Assembly (NCBI GenBank): GCA_963806395.1
Contig: CAWDYI010000020.1
Location: 62,001 to 126,000, forward strand
Length of the DNA: 64,000 nt
Source: DASSUW01 sp963806395
Lineage (GTDB): Bacteria; Actinomycetota; Thermoleophilia; Solirubrobacterales; Solirubrobacteraceae
Direction: 5' to 3'
A model generated the notes under the pieces. It did no database searches. It saw only the letters and a list, made by a program, of their open reading frames with translations, and had not been told where the DNA came from. Each line of letters opens with the position of its first letter. Within the stretch, counting starts at the first letter, position 1. The translations under genes and the position numbers were made by a program. This document shows positions 24,087 through 32,939 of this stretch, piece by piece.

Positions 24087-25183
24087 GCGGGCGCGCCGGC
24101 GTCGTCGAGCAGCCCGTCGAGCCGCTCGCCGGCCAGCATCCGGGACTTCGCGAGCAGCTGGTCGGCGGTCATCGGGCGCTCGGGCGAGCCGCGCGCCGCC
24201 TCCACCCGTGCGACCACCTCACCGTCGAGCGCCAGCACCGCCTCGGCCTCGCGCAGGGCGTCGTCGGTCATCAGGCGCACCCGCTCGCGCGCGAGCGCGC
24301 GCACGTCCGGATCGACCTGTTCGAAGCTCGCCGGCTCCGGCTCTCCGTGACGAACGACATGCGCGACGAGGTAGGGGATCGAGAACTTCGCCTGCAGCCC
24401 GTCGGTCGCGTCGTCGTAGGCGGCGGCGCGGCGCGCGACCGGGTGGACGGTCACGTCGATCCGGCCGGGGCTGCCGAGCGCCTCGCGAGCGATCGATGCC
24501 GCCTCGATCGCACTGTGGCTCATCAGACAGCACGGCCACGGCTTGATCCAGTTCTCGTCGATCGCGGCCCGCCCGTCGTCGTCCGATCGGTCGCCGAAGG
24601 CGGCGGCGAAGCCGGCCTCGCCGCCGATCACGTCGGCGGTGATCGACGCGCCGCCGGCCGCGATCCGCGCCGCCTGCACGCCGGCCGCGGCCGCCATCCC
24701 GACCTGGAGCGACTTCCCGTCCGACCCGAACGCCGCGCGCAGACCGCCCGCCTGGAGCAGCGCGAGCCGCTCGGCCGCTCCCGCCCGCTCGTCGTCGAGC
24801 TCGAGCAGCCGCGCGGCGACGTGCGCGGCCGCCGCCGCGCCGCACACCGCGGTCGGGTGCCAGCCGCCGTCGTAGAGCCTGTGCGCGCGGCTGAGGCGGC
24901 CCATCGCCTCGAACCCGGCGGCGTACGCCGCCAGCGCATCGCCGACGCTGCGGTCGAGCGCGGCGGCCACGGCGATCGCCGCCGGGGCGGTGGGAGCGCT
25001 CAGGTGCGCGATACCCGGGAGGTAGGTGTCGTCGAAGTCGAGCACGTGCCCGGCGGTACCGAGCCACGCGACGCGCTCGAGCAGGCCGTCGGCGGCCGCG
25101 CGCGCGGCAACCGCCGCTCGCTGCTCGCGGCCGCCATACGCGCACGCGAGCCAGTCCAGCAGTGCCGCGCGGTGGGCCGTCAT
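24059..25183 (-). CDS. MmgE/PrpD-family protein
   Basis: 374 aa, somewhat shorter than typical 2-methylcitrate dehydratases (about 450-480). Conserved GHVLDFDDTYLPGIAHLSAP near residue 45 and DGGWHPTAVCGAAAAA near 103, then NWIKPWPCCLMSHSAI near 215. No prpB or prpC is adjacent, so methylcitrate metabolism is not implied. Members also act on other hydroxy acids. Its ATG overlaps the DoxX-like stop (ATGA). Confidence 0.85.
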   Translation of the reverse strand: MTAHRAALLDWLACAYGGREQRAAVAARAAADGLLERVAWLGTAGHVLDFDDTYLPGIAHLSAPTAPAAIAVAAALDRSVGDALAAYAAGFEAMGRLSRAHRLYDGGWHPTAVCGAAAAAHVAARLLELDDERAGAAERLALLQAGGLRAAFGSDGKSLQVGMAAAAGVQAARIAAGGASITADVIGGEAGFAAAFGDRSDDDGRAAIDENWIKPWPCCLMSHSAIEAASIAREALGSPGRIDVTVHPVARRAAAYDDATDGLQAKFSIPYLVAHVVRHGEPEPASFEQVDPDVRALARERVRLMTDDALREAEAVLALDGEVVARVEAARGSPERPMTADQLLAKSRMLAGERLDGLLDDAGAPAQVLLDALV

Positions 25184-25530
25184 CGCACCGCCACGCGCCA
25201 CACCCACGCGATCAGCGCGCCCTGGACCGGCAGCCGGGCGAACAGCAGCGGTCGCGGGACCGCGCGGAAGCGCTCGGCGTTGACCGCCATGTTGACGTTG
25301 GCGGGGAAGACCGCAACGAGCGTGGCGATCAGCCACCAACCCGCGACGCGTCGCGTGCGCTCCGACAGCACGCCTGCTCCACCGGCGATCTCGGCGACGC
25401 CGCTCGCGTACACGATCTCGAGCTTGAGCGGGAGCACGCCGGGCACGGTCGCGACGTACGGCTTCGGCCTGAGGAAGTGCAGCAGCCCGGCGAACAGGAA
25501 GAAGCCGCCGAGCAGGATGCGTCCGATCAC
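25180..25530 (-). CDS. DoxX-like membrane protein
   Basis: 116 aa, four hydrophobic segments. The N-terminus IGRILLGGFFLFAGLLHF and the VYASGVAEIAGGAGVL segment match small DoxX/DoxD-like proteins. Inner-membrane, function generally unclear (redox or quinone-linked in the founding family). GTG 25530; overlaps prpD-like by 4 nt and lies 5 nt downstream of the phosphoesterase stop, so it belongs to the same transcription unit. Confidence 0.82.
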   Translation of the reverse strand: MIGRILLGGFFLFAGLLHFLRPKPYVATVPGVLPLKLEIVYASGVAEIAGGAGVLSERTRRVAGWWLIATLVAVFPANVNMAVNAERFRAVPRPLLFARLPVQGALIAWVWRVAVR

Positions 25531-25535
25531 GGCGC

Positions 25536-26960
25536 CTACGGTTGCACGAACAGGCGCGCGTTGCGGTCCTCAGGCGCGCCCGCGAAGCCCTGCGGGCGCC
25601 CGCCCTGGGCGTCGAGGTACGCGAGCTCGCGCGCCGTCCCGGCGAGGCCGCGGCCGTCGTGATCGACCATCCAGGTCTCCAGCACCGCACCGTCTTGCGC
25701 CTCGCGCAGCCGGAACATCCGCGCCTGCTGCGGGAAGTCGGCGAGCGACGACGTGCCGATCAGCCAGTAGCCCGCGCGTGGCTCGACCGTGTTGCGGTGC
25801 CGGTTGCCGGCCACCACCGCGACCACCCGCGGGGCGGCGTCGAGCAGCGCCAGGGCAGCCTCGCCGCCGTCGCTGGACTCGAGCGGGTTGTGGGCGAACA
25901 GCACGACCCAGCGATCGCCCGCGCTCGCGAGCTGCTCCCGCAGCCACGTGAGCTGCGCGGCGCTGACCACGCCGCGCGAGCCGCCGCTGCGCGCGGCGGT
26001 GTCGAGGACGATCCCGCGGACGGCCGGCCCGAGGTCGAACACGTAGTCGAGCCGGTCGGGCGCCGCCGGGCGCACTCCGGCGGCGGCGGCGAGGCGGCCG
26101 ACGACCTCGTCGGGCCGCAGGTGCCGGCGCGCGCGGTCGGCCGGGACGGTCTCGGCGCGGCCGAAGACCTCGCCCCGGGTGAGCAGTGCGTTCACGGCGG
26201 GCGCGGCCTCGATCTCGGTCACCGGCGGCTGGAACGACGGGTCGAGCCCGACGACCATCCGGTCACCCGCGGCGACCTCCTCGATCGCGTCCGTCGCCGG
26301 CACCTCGCCCTGGACGAGCACGTCGTGGTTGCCGATCGCCGGGTACCACGGCGCGCGCAGGCCGGCCGCGCGGAAGCGCCGCTGCGCGGCGGCGAGCACG
26401 CCGGGATGTCGCGGCGCGTCGTTGTCGGGCCGGAAGTAGAACGGGTCCGGGTTCGACGCGGCCTGCACGCCGTCGTACCCGCGGCCGCCGCTGTCGGGCT
26501 CGACGTCGCGGCCGGCGAGCACCGCGAGCGCCTGGTCGAGCTCGTTCTCCTGGGCGGAGTCGACGATGTCGCCGGTCACCACGACCGCCTGCGGGCGCGC
26601 GCGGTCGAGCGCTCGCACGGCGGCGTCGAGGACCTGGGTCGAGAACGCCTCCTGCGGCCGGAACGTGGAGGTGAAGGGCGGCCCGAGGCGGTCCAGGAAC
26701 GGCACCCGCGCGGGCGACTCCTCGTCGCGCACGTGCGTGTCCGTGAGCTGGGCGAACGTGGCGAGCGTGCGGCCGGGCCGCGCGTCGCCGCCGCGGGCGA
26801 TCAGCGGCTCGCCGGCGCCGCGCTCGAGGAACCCGTCGCCGTCGCGGTCGACCAGCGTGCCCTGCACGGTCGACGAGCTGGGCGGAGAGCTCGCTCGGCC
26901 GTCGTCGCCGCAGCCGGCGAGCACGAGGCAGATGAGCAGTGCGAGGGCGGCGGCGCGCAT
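25536..26960 (-). CDS. Lipoprotein metallophosphoesterase (PPA1498-like)
   Basis: 474 aa. Lipobox CLVLAGC at residue about 17, so it is anchored outside the membrane. Calcineurin-like motifs: AQLTDTHV near residue 70, VVTGDIVDS near 125, AIGNHD near 205, and FAHNPLES. The last motif, normally GHxH, reads GNRHRN, so one metal ligand is replaced by Asn. The large insert between motifs is typical of the actinobacterial PPA1498-like family. Start ATG shares its A with the FtsX stop (TGATG). Confidence 0.82.
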   Translation of the reverse strand: MRAAALALLICLVLAGCGDDGRASSPPSSSTVQGTLVDRDGDGFLERGAGEPLIARGGDARPGRTLATFAQLTDTHVRDEESPARVPFLDRLGPPFTSTFRPQEAFSTQVLDAAVRALDRARPQAVVVTGDIVDSAQENELDQALAVLAGRDVEPDSGGRGYDGVQAASNPDPFYFRPDNDAPRHPGVLAAAQRRFRAAGLRAPWYPAIGNHDVLVQGEVPATDAIEEVAAGDRMVVGLDPSFQPPVTEIEAAPAVNALLTRGEVFGRAETVPADRARRHLRPDEVVGRLAAAAGVRPAAPDRLDYVFDLGPAVRGIVLDTAARSGGSRGVVSAAQLTWLREQLASAGDRWVVLFAHNPLESSDGGEAALALLDAAPRVVAVVAGNRHRNTVEPRAGYWLIGTSSLADFPQQARMFRLREAQDGAVLETWMVDHDGRGLAGTARELAYLDAQGGRPQGFAGAPEDRNARLFVQP

Positions 26961-29188
26961 CACTCCTCCCGCAGCCCCAGCACGATGGGCTCGCGCAGCA
27001 CCCGGCGGGCGACCAGCGCCGTCGCGACGGCGGCGAGCGCGAGCAGGCCGCCGATCACGAGGAACACCTGGCCCGCGCCCGGGGAGATCGGCAGCACGGC
27101 GAAGCCGGCCGCCAGCCGCGCCACCAGCGGGCCGAGCACGGTGACCTCGAGCACGACGCCCGCGATCGCGCCCGGCAGCGCGACCGCTGCCGCGGCGCCG
27201 AGCAGGACGAGCGCGACGGTGGTGCCGTCGCCGCCGCACGCGCGCAGCAGCGCGACCGCTCCGCGGCGCTCGCGCGCGGTCATCGCCAGCGCCTGCACGA
27301 GCGCGTACAGGCACACGAGGCCGACGGCGAGGCCGACGCCTCGCAGCACCGCGGCGAGCACGCCCAGGAACTGCGCGTTGCGGGTCGTCGCGCCGCCGAC
27401 GCGCTGCGGCGGAGCGCCCAGCTCCTCGAGTGCGCGCTCGACCGCCGGGCGGTCGGCGCCGCCGTCGAGCCGGACCGCGAGTGTCGGGATGGTCAGGGCC
27501 CTGAGCCGGTCGGCCGTGACCCAGGCGATCCGCCCGTCGTTCTCGAGCGCCCTGACCACCCCGGCGACGCGGTAGCGGGCCTCGCTGCCGTCCGGCAACT
27601 GGACCGCGAGCGCCGAGCCGGGCCGCAGACCGAGCGCGTCAGCCAGGCCCAGGCCGACCTCGATCTCATCGGATTCGCGCAGGCGGCGGCCGGACGCCAG
27701 CGGCGGCGCCTCGAACCGCGTGTGGTCGCCCGGATAGCCGACGAGCCGGAGCGGCTTGTCGAGCCGGAACGAGTCGGCCGCGTCAACCGTGTAGCGCGCG
27801 GCGACGTCGGCGACACCCGGGATCGCGCGCACACGGCCGCCGAACGCCGGGTCCAGCCGCACGGTCAGCTGGTAGCGCTTGCCGACGGTGCCCGGGTCGT
27901 CGCGCAGGCGCTCGAGCAGCGAGGCCAGCGCCAGCATCAGCGTCACGACGCCGGCGCACACGCCGATCGTCGCCACCGCCGCGATCCAGCGCCCGCGCGC
28001 CGCGGTGGCGAACCGCGCGCCGAGACCGGCGAGCCCACCGCGCGAGCCGGTGTGGCGGCGCGCCTCGGTCACGTCGCCGCCGCGCAGGATCGCCGCGGGC
28101 GAGCGCCGCGCGGCGCGCCACGCCGGCCAGGTGGCGGCCGCGACGACGATCGCCACGACGACGAGCAGGGCCGCCGCCAGCGGGCCGACCAGCGCCCAGC
28201 CAGGCGGAAGCTCGTTGAGCGAGGCGAGCAGCGCCGCCGCGGGGCCGGCCACCGCGAGCGCGCCGAGCGCGATCCCGGCGATCGCCGCCGGCACGGCGAC
28301 GAGCGCGGCCTCGGTCGCCTGGAGCGCCGCGATCCGACCCGGCGAGAAGCCCAGCGCGCGCTGGACGCCGAACGCTCCGAGCCGGCGCTGCACGTCGGCG
28401 TGCGCGCCGGCCGCGAGCATCGTCCCGGCCGCCGCCAGCGCCACCAGCGAGAACGCCACCAGCAGCGAGATCACGATCCCCGCGGCCTGGCCGAGCAGCA
28501 CCCGGACCCCCTCGCGCGTGACGAACTGGAGCCGGCCGAGCCCGAACGACACCGACCGCGCCTGCGTGAGCGTGACGTCCGCCTTGGCCGGATCGTTGAG
28601 CCACAGCAGCGCGATGTTGGCCGCGTCGTCGTCTTCGCCGGGCCGCTCCGGCACGTAGACCCGCGCGGCGCGCGCCAGCGGGAACGCGACGTTGTCGGGC
28701 GACACCGCGATGCCGACGAGCCGTTGCGGGCCGCGCCGGCCGACGTCGATCGCGTCGCCCACGTGCAGGTCCCACTCGCGTGCGAGCCCCTGCTCGACGA
28801 CCACCTCGCCGAACCGGCCGGAGAGGTCGCGGCCCTCGGTCACGAGGTAGCCGCGGCGCCCGCCGAGCACCACGTGCATCGCGCCGCGGTGGTTGTGGTG
28901 GCCGTTCGCGGTCAGCGGGATGTTGTTGCGCTCGAACCGGTACGAGCGCGCGGCGAGGTTCGGCAGCGCGCGCACGCGCTCGTCCAGCGTCGCGCGGCTC
29001 TCGGGGTCGAAGCGCGCGATCAGGTCCGGCAGGTCCGACCGGTCGGCGCTGCGGTCGAAGCCGGTCGCGAGCCCGTAGCCCACGGTCGCGCCGGTGCCGA
29101 CGACCAGCGACGCGGCGAGCACACCCGCGGCCGCCAGCAGCGTGCGCGAGCGCCGCCCGCGCAGCCCGGCGACCGCGAGCGCGATCAC
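26960..29188 (-). CDS. FtsX-like ABC permease
   Basis: 742 aa with an N-terminal helix, a large extracytoplasmic MacB-type domain (residues about 45-240), three helices (about 245-360), a second helix/extracytoplasmic pair and a final three-helix FtsX block (about 610-735). A duplicated FtsX architecture such as this is the LolC/E- or MacB-like exporter type used for lipoprotein, lipid or peptide extraction. GTG 29188 overlaps the ATPase stop (GTGA). Confidence 0.87.
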   Translation of the reverse strand: MIALAVAGLRGRRSRTLLAAAGVLAASLVVGTGATVGYGLATGFDRSADRSDLPDLIARFDPESRATLDERVRALPNLAARSYRFERNNIPLTANGHHNHRGAMHVVLGGRRGYLVTEGRDLSGRFGEVVVEQGLAREWDLHVGDAIDVGRRGPQRLVGIAVSPDNVAFPLARAARVYVPERPGEDDDAANIALLWLNDPAKADVTLTQARSVSFGLGRLQFVTREGVRVLLGQAAGIVISLLVAFSLVALAAAGTMLAAGAHADVQRRLGAFGVQRALGFSPGRIAALQATEAALVAVPAAIAGIALGALAVAGPAAALLASLNELPPGWALVGPLAAALLVVVAIVVAAATWPAWRAARRSPAAILRGGDVTEARRHTGSRGGLAGLGARFATAARGRWIAAVATIGVCAGVVTLMLALASLLERLRDDPGTVGKRYQLTVRLDPAFGGRVRAIPGVADVAARYTVDAADSFRLDKPLRLVGYPGDHTRFEAPPLASGRRLRESDEIEVGLGLADALGLRPGSALAVQLPDGSEARYRVAGVVRALENDGRIAWVTADRLRALTIPTLAVRLDGGADRPAVERALEELGAPPQRVGGATTRNAQFLGVLAAVLRGVGLAVGLVCLYALVQALAMTARERRGAVALLRACGGDGTTVALVLLGAAAAVALPGAIAGVVLEVTVLGPLVARLAAGFAVLPISPGAGQVFLVIGGLLALAAVATALVARRVLREPIVLGLREE

Positions 29189-29850
29189 CCTGCGAGCCGT
29201 CCGTCGCGCAGGGTCAGCACGCGGTCGGCGATGGCGGCGGCGGCCGCCTCGTGCGTGACGAGCACGACCGCGCGGCCCTCGCTCGCGCCCGCCCGCAGCA
29301 GCCGCAGCACCTCCGCGCCCGCCTCGACGTCGAGGTTGCCGGTCGGCTCGTCGGCCAGCACGACGTCCGGGTCGTTGACCAGCGCGCGGGCGATCGCGAA
29401 CCGCTGCTGCTCGCCGCCGGAGAGCCGGCTCGGCAGCGCGTCGGCCACCGGCCGCAGGCCGAGCCGGTCGACCAGCTCACGGCCGCGCTCGGCCGCGTCC
29501 GGGCGCGCGCCGCGCACGCGCCCGGCGAGCAGCACGTTCGCCTCGCCGGTCAGCTCGGGCAGCAGGTGGAAGAACTGGAAGACGAAACCGACGCGCCGCC
29601 GCCGCAGCGCGCTCAGCTCCTTCTCGCTCGCCCCGGTGACGGACTCGCCCGCGAGCTCGATCGTCCCGGCCTCCGGCCGGTCGAGCCCACCAAGGAGGTG
29701 CAGCAGCGTCGACTTCCCCGATCCCGACCGCCCGAGGATCGCGACCACCTCGCCGGCCTCGACGGTCAGGTCGGCCCCGTCGAGCACGCGTCGCGCGACC
29801 CGCCCCTCGCCGTAGGTCTTCACGAGCCCGCGGGCCGCGACGATCGCCAT
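29185..29850 (-). CDS. ABC ATPase, LolD/MacB-like
   Basis: 221 aa. Walker A GRSGSGKSTLLHLLGGLD near residue 40, Q-loop FVFQFFHLLPELT, signature RLSGGEQQRFAIARAL near 140, and Walker B VVLADEPTGNLD. The TGNLD ending is diagnostic of the LolD/MacB/FtsE branch. Partner of the FtsX-like permease. ATG 29850 has TACCGT exactly 7 nt upstream and no Shine-Dalgarno. It heads the minus-strand unit ATPase-permease-phosphoesterase-DoxX-PrpD. Confidence 0.93.
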   Translation of the reverse strand: MAIVAARGLVKTYGEGRVARRVLDGADLTVEAGEVVAILGRSGSGKSTLLHLLGGLDRPEAGTIELAGESVTGASEKELSALRRRRVGFVFQFFHLLPELTGEANVLLAGRVRGARPDAAERGRELVDRLGLRPVADALPSRLSGGEQQRFAIARALVNDPDVVLADEPTGNLDVEAGAEVLRLLRAGASEGRAVVLVTHEAAAAAIADRVLTLRDGRLAG

Positions 29851-29877
29851 CACGTTCACGGTAGGGGCTACGGAACA

Positions 29878-29925
29878 GCGGTTCTTAAGGCTCGGAGAAT
29901 GTTCGACCCGACACGTAAGAACCGC
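29878..29925. promoter_or_regulatory. Long-spaced inverted repeat before the ferritin-like gene
   Basis: GCGGTTCTTA (29878-29887) and TAAGAACCGC (29916-29925) are perfect 10-bp inverted copies 28 bp apart, lying between the divergent ABC unit and the ferritin-like gene. As operator half-sites they would suit a dimer spanning both promoters; as RNA they would form a stem in the ferritin-like gene's leader. Confidence 0.45.
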
Positions 29926-29975
29926 AGACCTGGGCGCGCCAAGCAAGGCACACCGCTGAGCCCAGGAGGGCGACC

Positions 29976-30728
29976 ATGCAGAGCGACGACGTGCAGGTGC
30001 TCGACAACCTTCTCCAGGACACGCCGACCGCCGCTCACACGCGCCGGCGGATCCTGCAGGCGGCGGCAGGCGGCGCGCTCGCGCTCGGCGCCACCGCGCC
30101 GGCTGCCTGGGGTGCGAAGGGCGAGAGCCCCAAGCGGATCGTGTCCACCCTGGCGACCGCCGAGAGCTTCGGCGTGACGTTCCTGACCGAGGCGATCCGG
30201 CGGGCGCCCGGCACACCGTCGGCGGGGTTGGTGGAGACCCTGAAGGCCGCCAACACGGCCGAGTACGACCACGTCGTCGCGCTCCGCAGGCTCGGCGGGC
30301 GGCAGTTCACGCTCCGCTTCTGGATCCCGGACGCGGCATTCGGCGCCGGTGGCGTCGGGCTGTTCGAGTCGATCGAGACCGCGGACACGGTCGAGCTGAT
30401 GGGCTACCTCACCGGCGCGACCGCGTTCGCCAAGCGCGGCAACGAGCGTGCCGCACGATGGCTGGCCGAGGCCGGCGCGATCGAGTCCGAGCACCGCGCG
30501 ATCGCCCGCTTCGCCCAGACCGCGCTGGGCGGCAAGCAGCAGATCTCGATCGACCGCAGCTTCGCGCCCTGGTCGATCCGCACGGTCGCCGGGATGATCC
30601 GGGCGCTCGAGGCGGCCGGTATCGGCTTCGGCGAGCAGGGCGCGACGCCGGGACGGTTCTACAGCTTCCCGGGCGACCCGGTGGCGGGTGGCGTCGGGCT
30701 GGTGAACAACGGGCGCAAGCCGGTCTGA
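29976..30728 (+). CDS. Exported ferritin-like domain protein
   Basis: 250 aa. AGGAGGG lies 6 nt before ATG. Residues 20-45 (TRRRILQAAAGGALALGA) look like a Tat signal with a weak RRxxL motif, then an Ala-rich cleavage region. The mature part is helical with Glu/His pairs spaced like a ferritin-like four-helix bundle (ATAESFGVTF, NTAEYDHVVAL, ETADTVELM, IESEHRAIARF), so it may bind a di-iron centre. Function unknown; homologues occur widely in actinobacteria. Confidence 0.78.
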   Translation: MQSDDVQVLDNLLQDTPTAAHTRRRILQAAAGGALALGATAPAAWGAKGESPKRIVSTLATAESFGVTFLTEAIRRAPGTPSAGLVETLKAANTAEYDHVVALRRLGGRQFTLRFWIPDAAFGAGGVGLFESIETADTVELMGYLTGATAFAKRGNERAARWLAEAGAIESEHRAIARFAQTALGGKQQISIDRSFAPWSIRTVAGMIRALEAAGIGFGEQGATPGRFYSFPGDPVAGGVGLVNNGRKPV

Positions 30729-30734
30729 GGCTGC

Positions 30735-30754
30735 TGACGTTCGGGCGAACGTCA
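30735..30754. terminator. Palindrome just after the ferritin-like gene
   Basis: TGACGTTCG-GG-CGAACGTCA, perfect 9-bp arms, 6 nt past the stop codon. Its right arm is also the left terminal repeat of element B, so it may be part of that element or an element-derived terminator. No T-run follows. Confidence 0.4.
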
Positions 30755-31066
30755 ACTGCGCTAGGTGGGGAAGCTGGGGGCTATGGGGCGCCGATGAGGT
30801 GCAGCCACCACTCGAGGGGTCTCCGGGCTCGAGTGGTGAGTTGTGATCCGTGGCGGTGCATAACTCGCCACTCGATCTCGGCCGAGCGTCGAGTGGTGAG
30901 TTATGCACGCTGGAGCGTGCATTTCGGGACAACCGACCGCGCCCTGGCCCGAGCGTGTCCCAAAGTGCACGCGGCCGATGCGATCCCGCACACGCGCGCC
31001 GCCCGGCGCGCCGAGTGTGCAGAAACGCACCGGGCCACCCCCTTAATGCCGCAGTTGACGTTCGCC
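30744..31066. repeat. Interspersed hairpin element, copy B
   Basis: Terminal inverted repeats GGCGAACGTCAACTGCG (30744-30760) and its exact inverse (31050-31066). Internal hairpins: 9-bp arms 30808-30816 and 30828-30836; 20-bp arms 30856-30875 and 30889-30908 with one mismatch; 15-bp arms 30917-30931 and 30956-30970 with two mismatches. Sequence tracks copy A over most of its length. It occupies the 351-bp gap between two convergent genes, and I see no coding potential there. Confidence 0.78.
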
Positions 31067-31079
31067 GAGGAGCGAACCG

Positions 31080-31505
31080 CTAGTCGGTCTCGCGCTGCCC
31101 CGGGAAGCGGGGGAGGCCGTCATCGGGGATCGGCTCCCAGTCCGGCGCGGAGTCGACCCACTGGTGCCAGCGCGGGCGGATCTCAGGATCGCCGTCGACC
31201 GCGCCGAGGCGGACGCCGACCGTGGGCCCGGAGTCGGGATCGCCTGCGAACACGTGCCCGCCGCATTCGCCGCAGTAGGACTTCGAGAGGCCGTCCGGCG
31301 GGTGCCACGTTCGGACCGTGTCGGCGCCGTTGACGATCCGGAACGCGCCGGCGTCGAGGACTCCGTTCAGCGCCCACAGCGCCCCGCTGCGGCGCTGGCA
31401 GCGCTTGCAGTGGCAGTAGCCCGCGGAGCTGAACGGCGCGGTGATCTCGAACCGGACGGCGCCGCACGCGCACCCTCCGGTCAGCGGCGCGTCTGGCGAT
31501 GGCAT
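31080..31505 (-). CDS. GFA-family (glutathione-dependent formaldehyde-activating-like) protein
   Basis: 141 aa. Zinc ligands of the GFA/Mss4-like fold are present: GGCACGAVRF near residue 11, YCHCKRCQRRSGA near 30, and SYCGECGGHVF near 80. Members are often misnamed Gfa; most are unrelated to formaldehyde, and actinobacteria usually lack glutathione. ATG 31505 has TAGGGT 6 nt upstream, inside the end of the preceding regulator gene. Confidence 0.88.
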   Translation of the reverse strand: MPSPDAPLTGGCACGAVRFEITAPFSSAGYCHCKRCQRRSGALWALNGVLDAGAFRIVNGADTVRTWHPPDGLSKSYCGECGGHVFAGDPDSGPTVGVRLGAVDGDPEIRPRWHQWVDSAPDWEPIPDDGLPRFPGQRETD

Positions 31506-31514
31506 GCCCGAACC

Positions 31515-32939
31515 CTAGCTCGACAGGCCGTGCCGGTGAGCGACCGCGGCGGCCTCGGTTCGGGAGCGCACGTTGAGCTTGCCGAGGATGCGGGAGACGT
31601 GGACGCTGGCGGTCTTCTCGGCCATGTACAGCGTCGCGCCGATCTCCCGGTTGGTGGCGCCCTCGGCGACGAGCGCGAGGACCTGGCGCTCGCGCGACGT
31701 GAGCCCGAACGAGTCCTCGTCGGCGGCGGGCTCGGCCTCCGGAGCCTCGTCGACCGCGAGCGGCAGCCGAGCGCGGGCGGCCAGCCCTTCGATCTCGCTC
31801 CGCAGCCACCCGGCGCCGAGGCGGACGGCGACGACGTGGGCCGCGCAGAGCGCCTCTGTGGCTGCGTCGCGGTCGCCGGCGGCGACCAGCGCCTCGCCCT
31901 TGCGCCAGCGCAACCTGGCGGCCGGCTCCGGGCGCCCGAGGGCGTCCCAGGCCGCCGCGGCGCGCTCGTAGGCGGCCGGGTCGGCGCGGCCGGCGCCGCG
32001 GCTCGCCTCCGCGCGCGCCGCCAGCAGCAGCGCGCACTCGACCGGCCGGGTGCGCACGGCCGCCGCCGCGACGCGCGCCAGCAGATCGTCCGCCGCACGC
32101 AGCGCGGCGGACTCCGCCTCCGCCTCGCCGAGGTCGCGCGCCCGCTCGGCGGCGTCGGCCTCGACGGTGACGCCGGCGGCTGCGACGGCCGCTACCTGGG
32201 CGGCGTCCTCGGTGCAGAACTCCATCCGGTCGAGGCCGCGGTCGATCGCCGTGCGCGCGCCGTCGAGATCGCCCTCGCGGCGGTGCTGCTCGGCCGTCAG
32301 CACCGCGTACGGACCGATGAACTGCGGCTCGCTCGACTGGCCGGCCATCTCGTCGAGCTCGGCCAGGAGCGCGCGCGCCGCCTCGTGGTCGCCGCGCCCG
32401 ACCTGGAGCGACGCGCGGCGGAGGCCGAGGTTCACGCGCGTCTGCATCCCGGTCCAGCGTTTCGCGGCCGGCAGGCTCGCCTCCGACAGCTGCCACTCGC
32501 CGATGTCGTACTCGAACTCCGCCCGCTGGCACGCAAGCCACATCATCGACACGGGCCGCCGCCCGTCGATCGCCTCGAGCCCGTCGGCGACGGCCGCGAG
32601 CGCCTCGGTCGTCCGGCCGACGATGTGGAGCATGTCCGCGTAGTTGTTGTATCCCTCGTCGAGGTTGGGCAGGTGGTCGCGCTCACGCGCGATCCGGATC
32701 GCCTCGCGCAGCTCCTCGGCGCCGCGCTCGACCTCACCGGTCATGGCCAGGCAGAAACCGAGCGTGTTGCGGGCGTGTGCCTCGACCGAGTGCATGCCGG
32801 TGTCGAGCGCCGCGTCCAGCGCCCGCTGCGCGACCGCGACGCCGTCGCTGTAGCGGCCGTCGAGCATGCGGCCGCGGGCAAGGCCGGCGAGCAGACGGGC
32901 GCGCCCCTGAGTGGTGTCGCCCTCCGACGCCTCGACCAC
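31515..32939 (-). CDS. LAL-type LuxR regulator, C-terminal part (frameshifted)
   Basis: This frame encodes about 474 aa of TPR-like helical repeats ending in a LuxR helix-turn-helix (FGLTSRERQVLALVAEGATN, then MAEKTASVHVSRILGKL). It has no start codon or ribosome-binding site of its own that looks convincing. Sense continues upstream of 32939 in the same frame (ARAASIATLERALDVV) to about 32981, where it joins the N-terminal fragment in another frame. Together they equal the intact paralogue at 36543-39554. A single extra base in a C-rich stretch would explain it. Treat this as half of one gene. Confidence 0.8.
   Translation of the reverse strand: MVEASEGDTTQGRARLLAGLARGRMLDGRYSDGVAVAQRALDAALDTGMHSVEAHARNTLGFCLAMTGEVERGAEELREAIRIARERDHLPNLDEGYNNYADMLHIVGRTTEALAAVADGLEAIDGRRPVSMMWLACQRAEFEYDIGEWQLSEASLPAAKRWTGMQTRVNLGLRRASLQVGRGDHEAARALLAELDEMAGQSSEPQFIGPYAVLTAEQHRREGDLDGARTAIDRGLDRMEFCTEDAAQVAAVAAAGVTVEADAAERARDLGEAEAESAALRAADDLLARVAAAAVRTRPVECALLLAARAEASRGAGRADPAAYERAAAAWDALGRPEPAARLRWRKGEALVAAGDRDAATEALCAAHVVAVRLGAGWLRSEIEGLAARARLPLAVDEAPEAEPAADEDSFGLTSRERQVLALVAEGATNREIGATLYMAEKTASVHVSRILGKLNVRSRTEAAAVAHRHGLSS

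Noticed and set aside
23765..25951. 728-aa plus-strand open frame opposite the PrpD/DoxX genes
   Set aside because: No motif, shadow composition, and it crosses four well-supported genes.
26939..29815. 958-aa plus-strand open frame opposite the phosphoesterase and FtsX genes
   Set aside because: Low-complexity Arg/Ala/Gly/Gln/His composition typical of antisense frames in GC-rich DNA; the minus-strand genes carry all recognisable domains.
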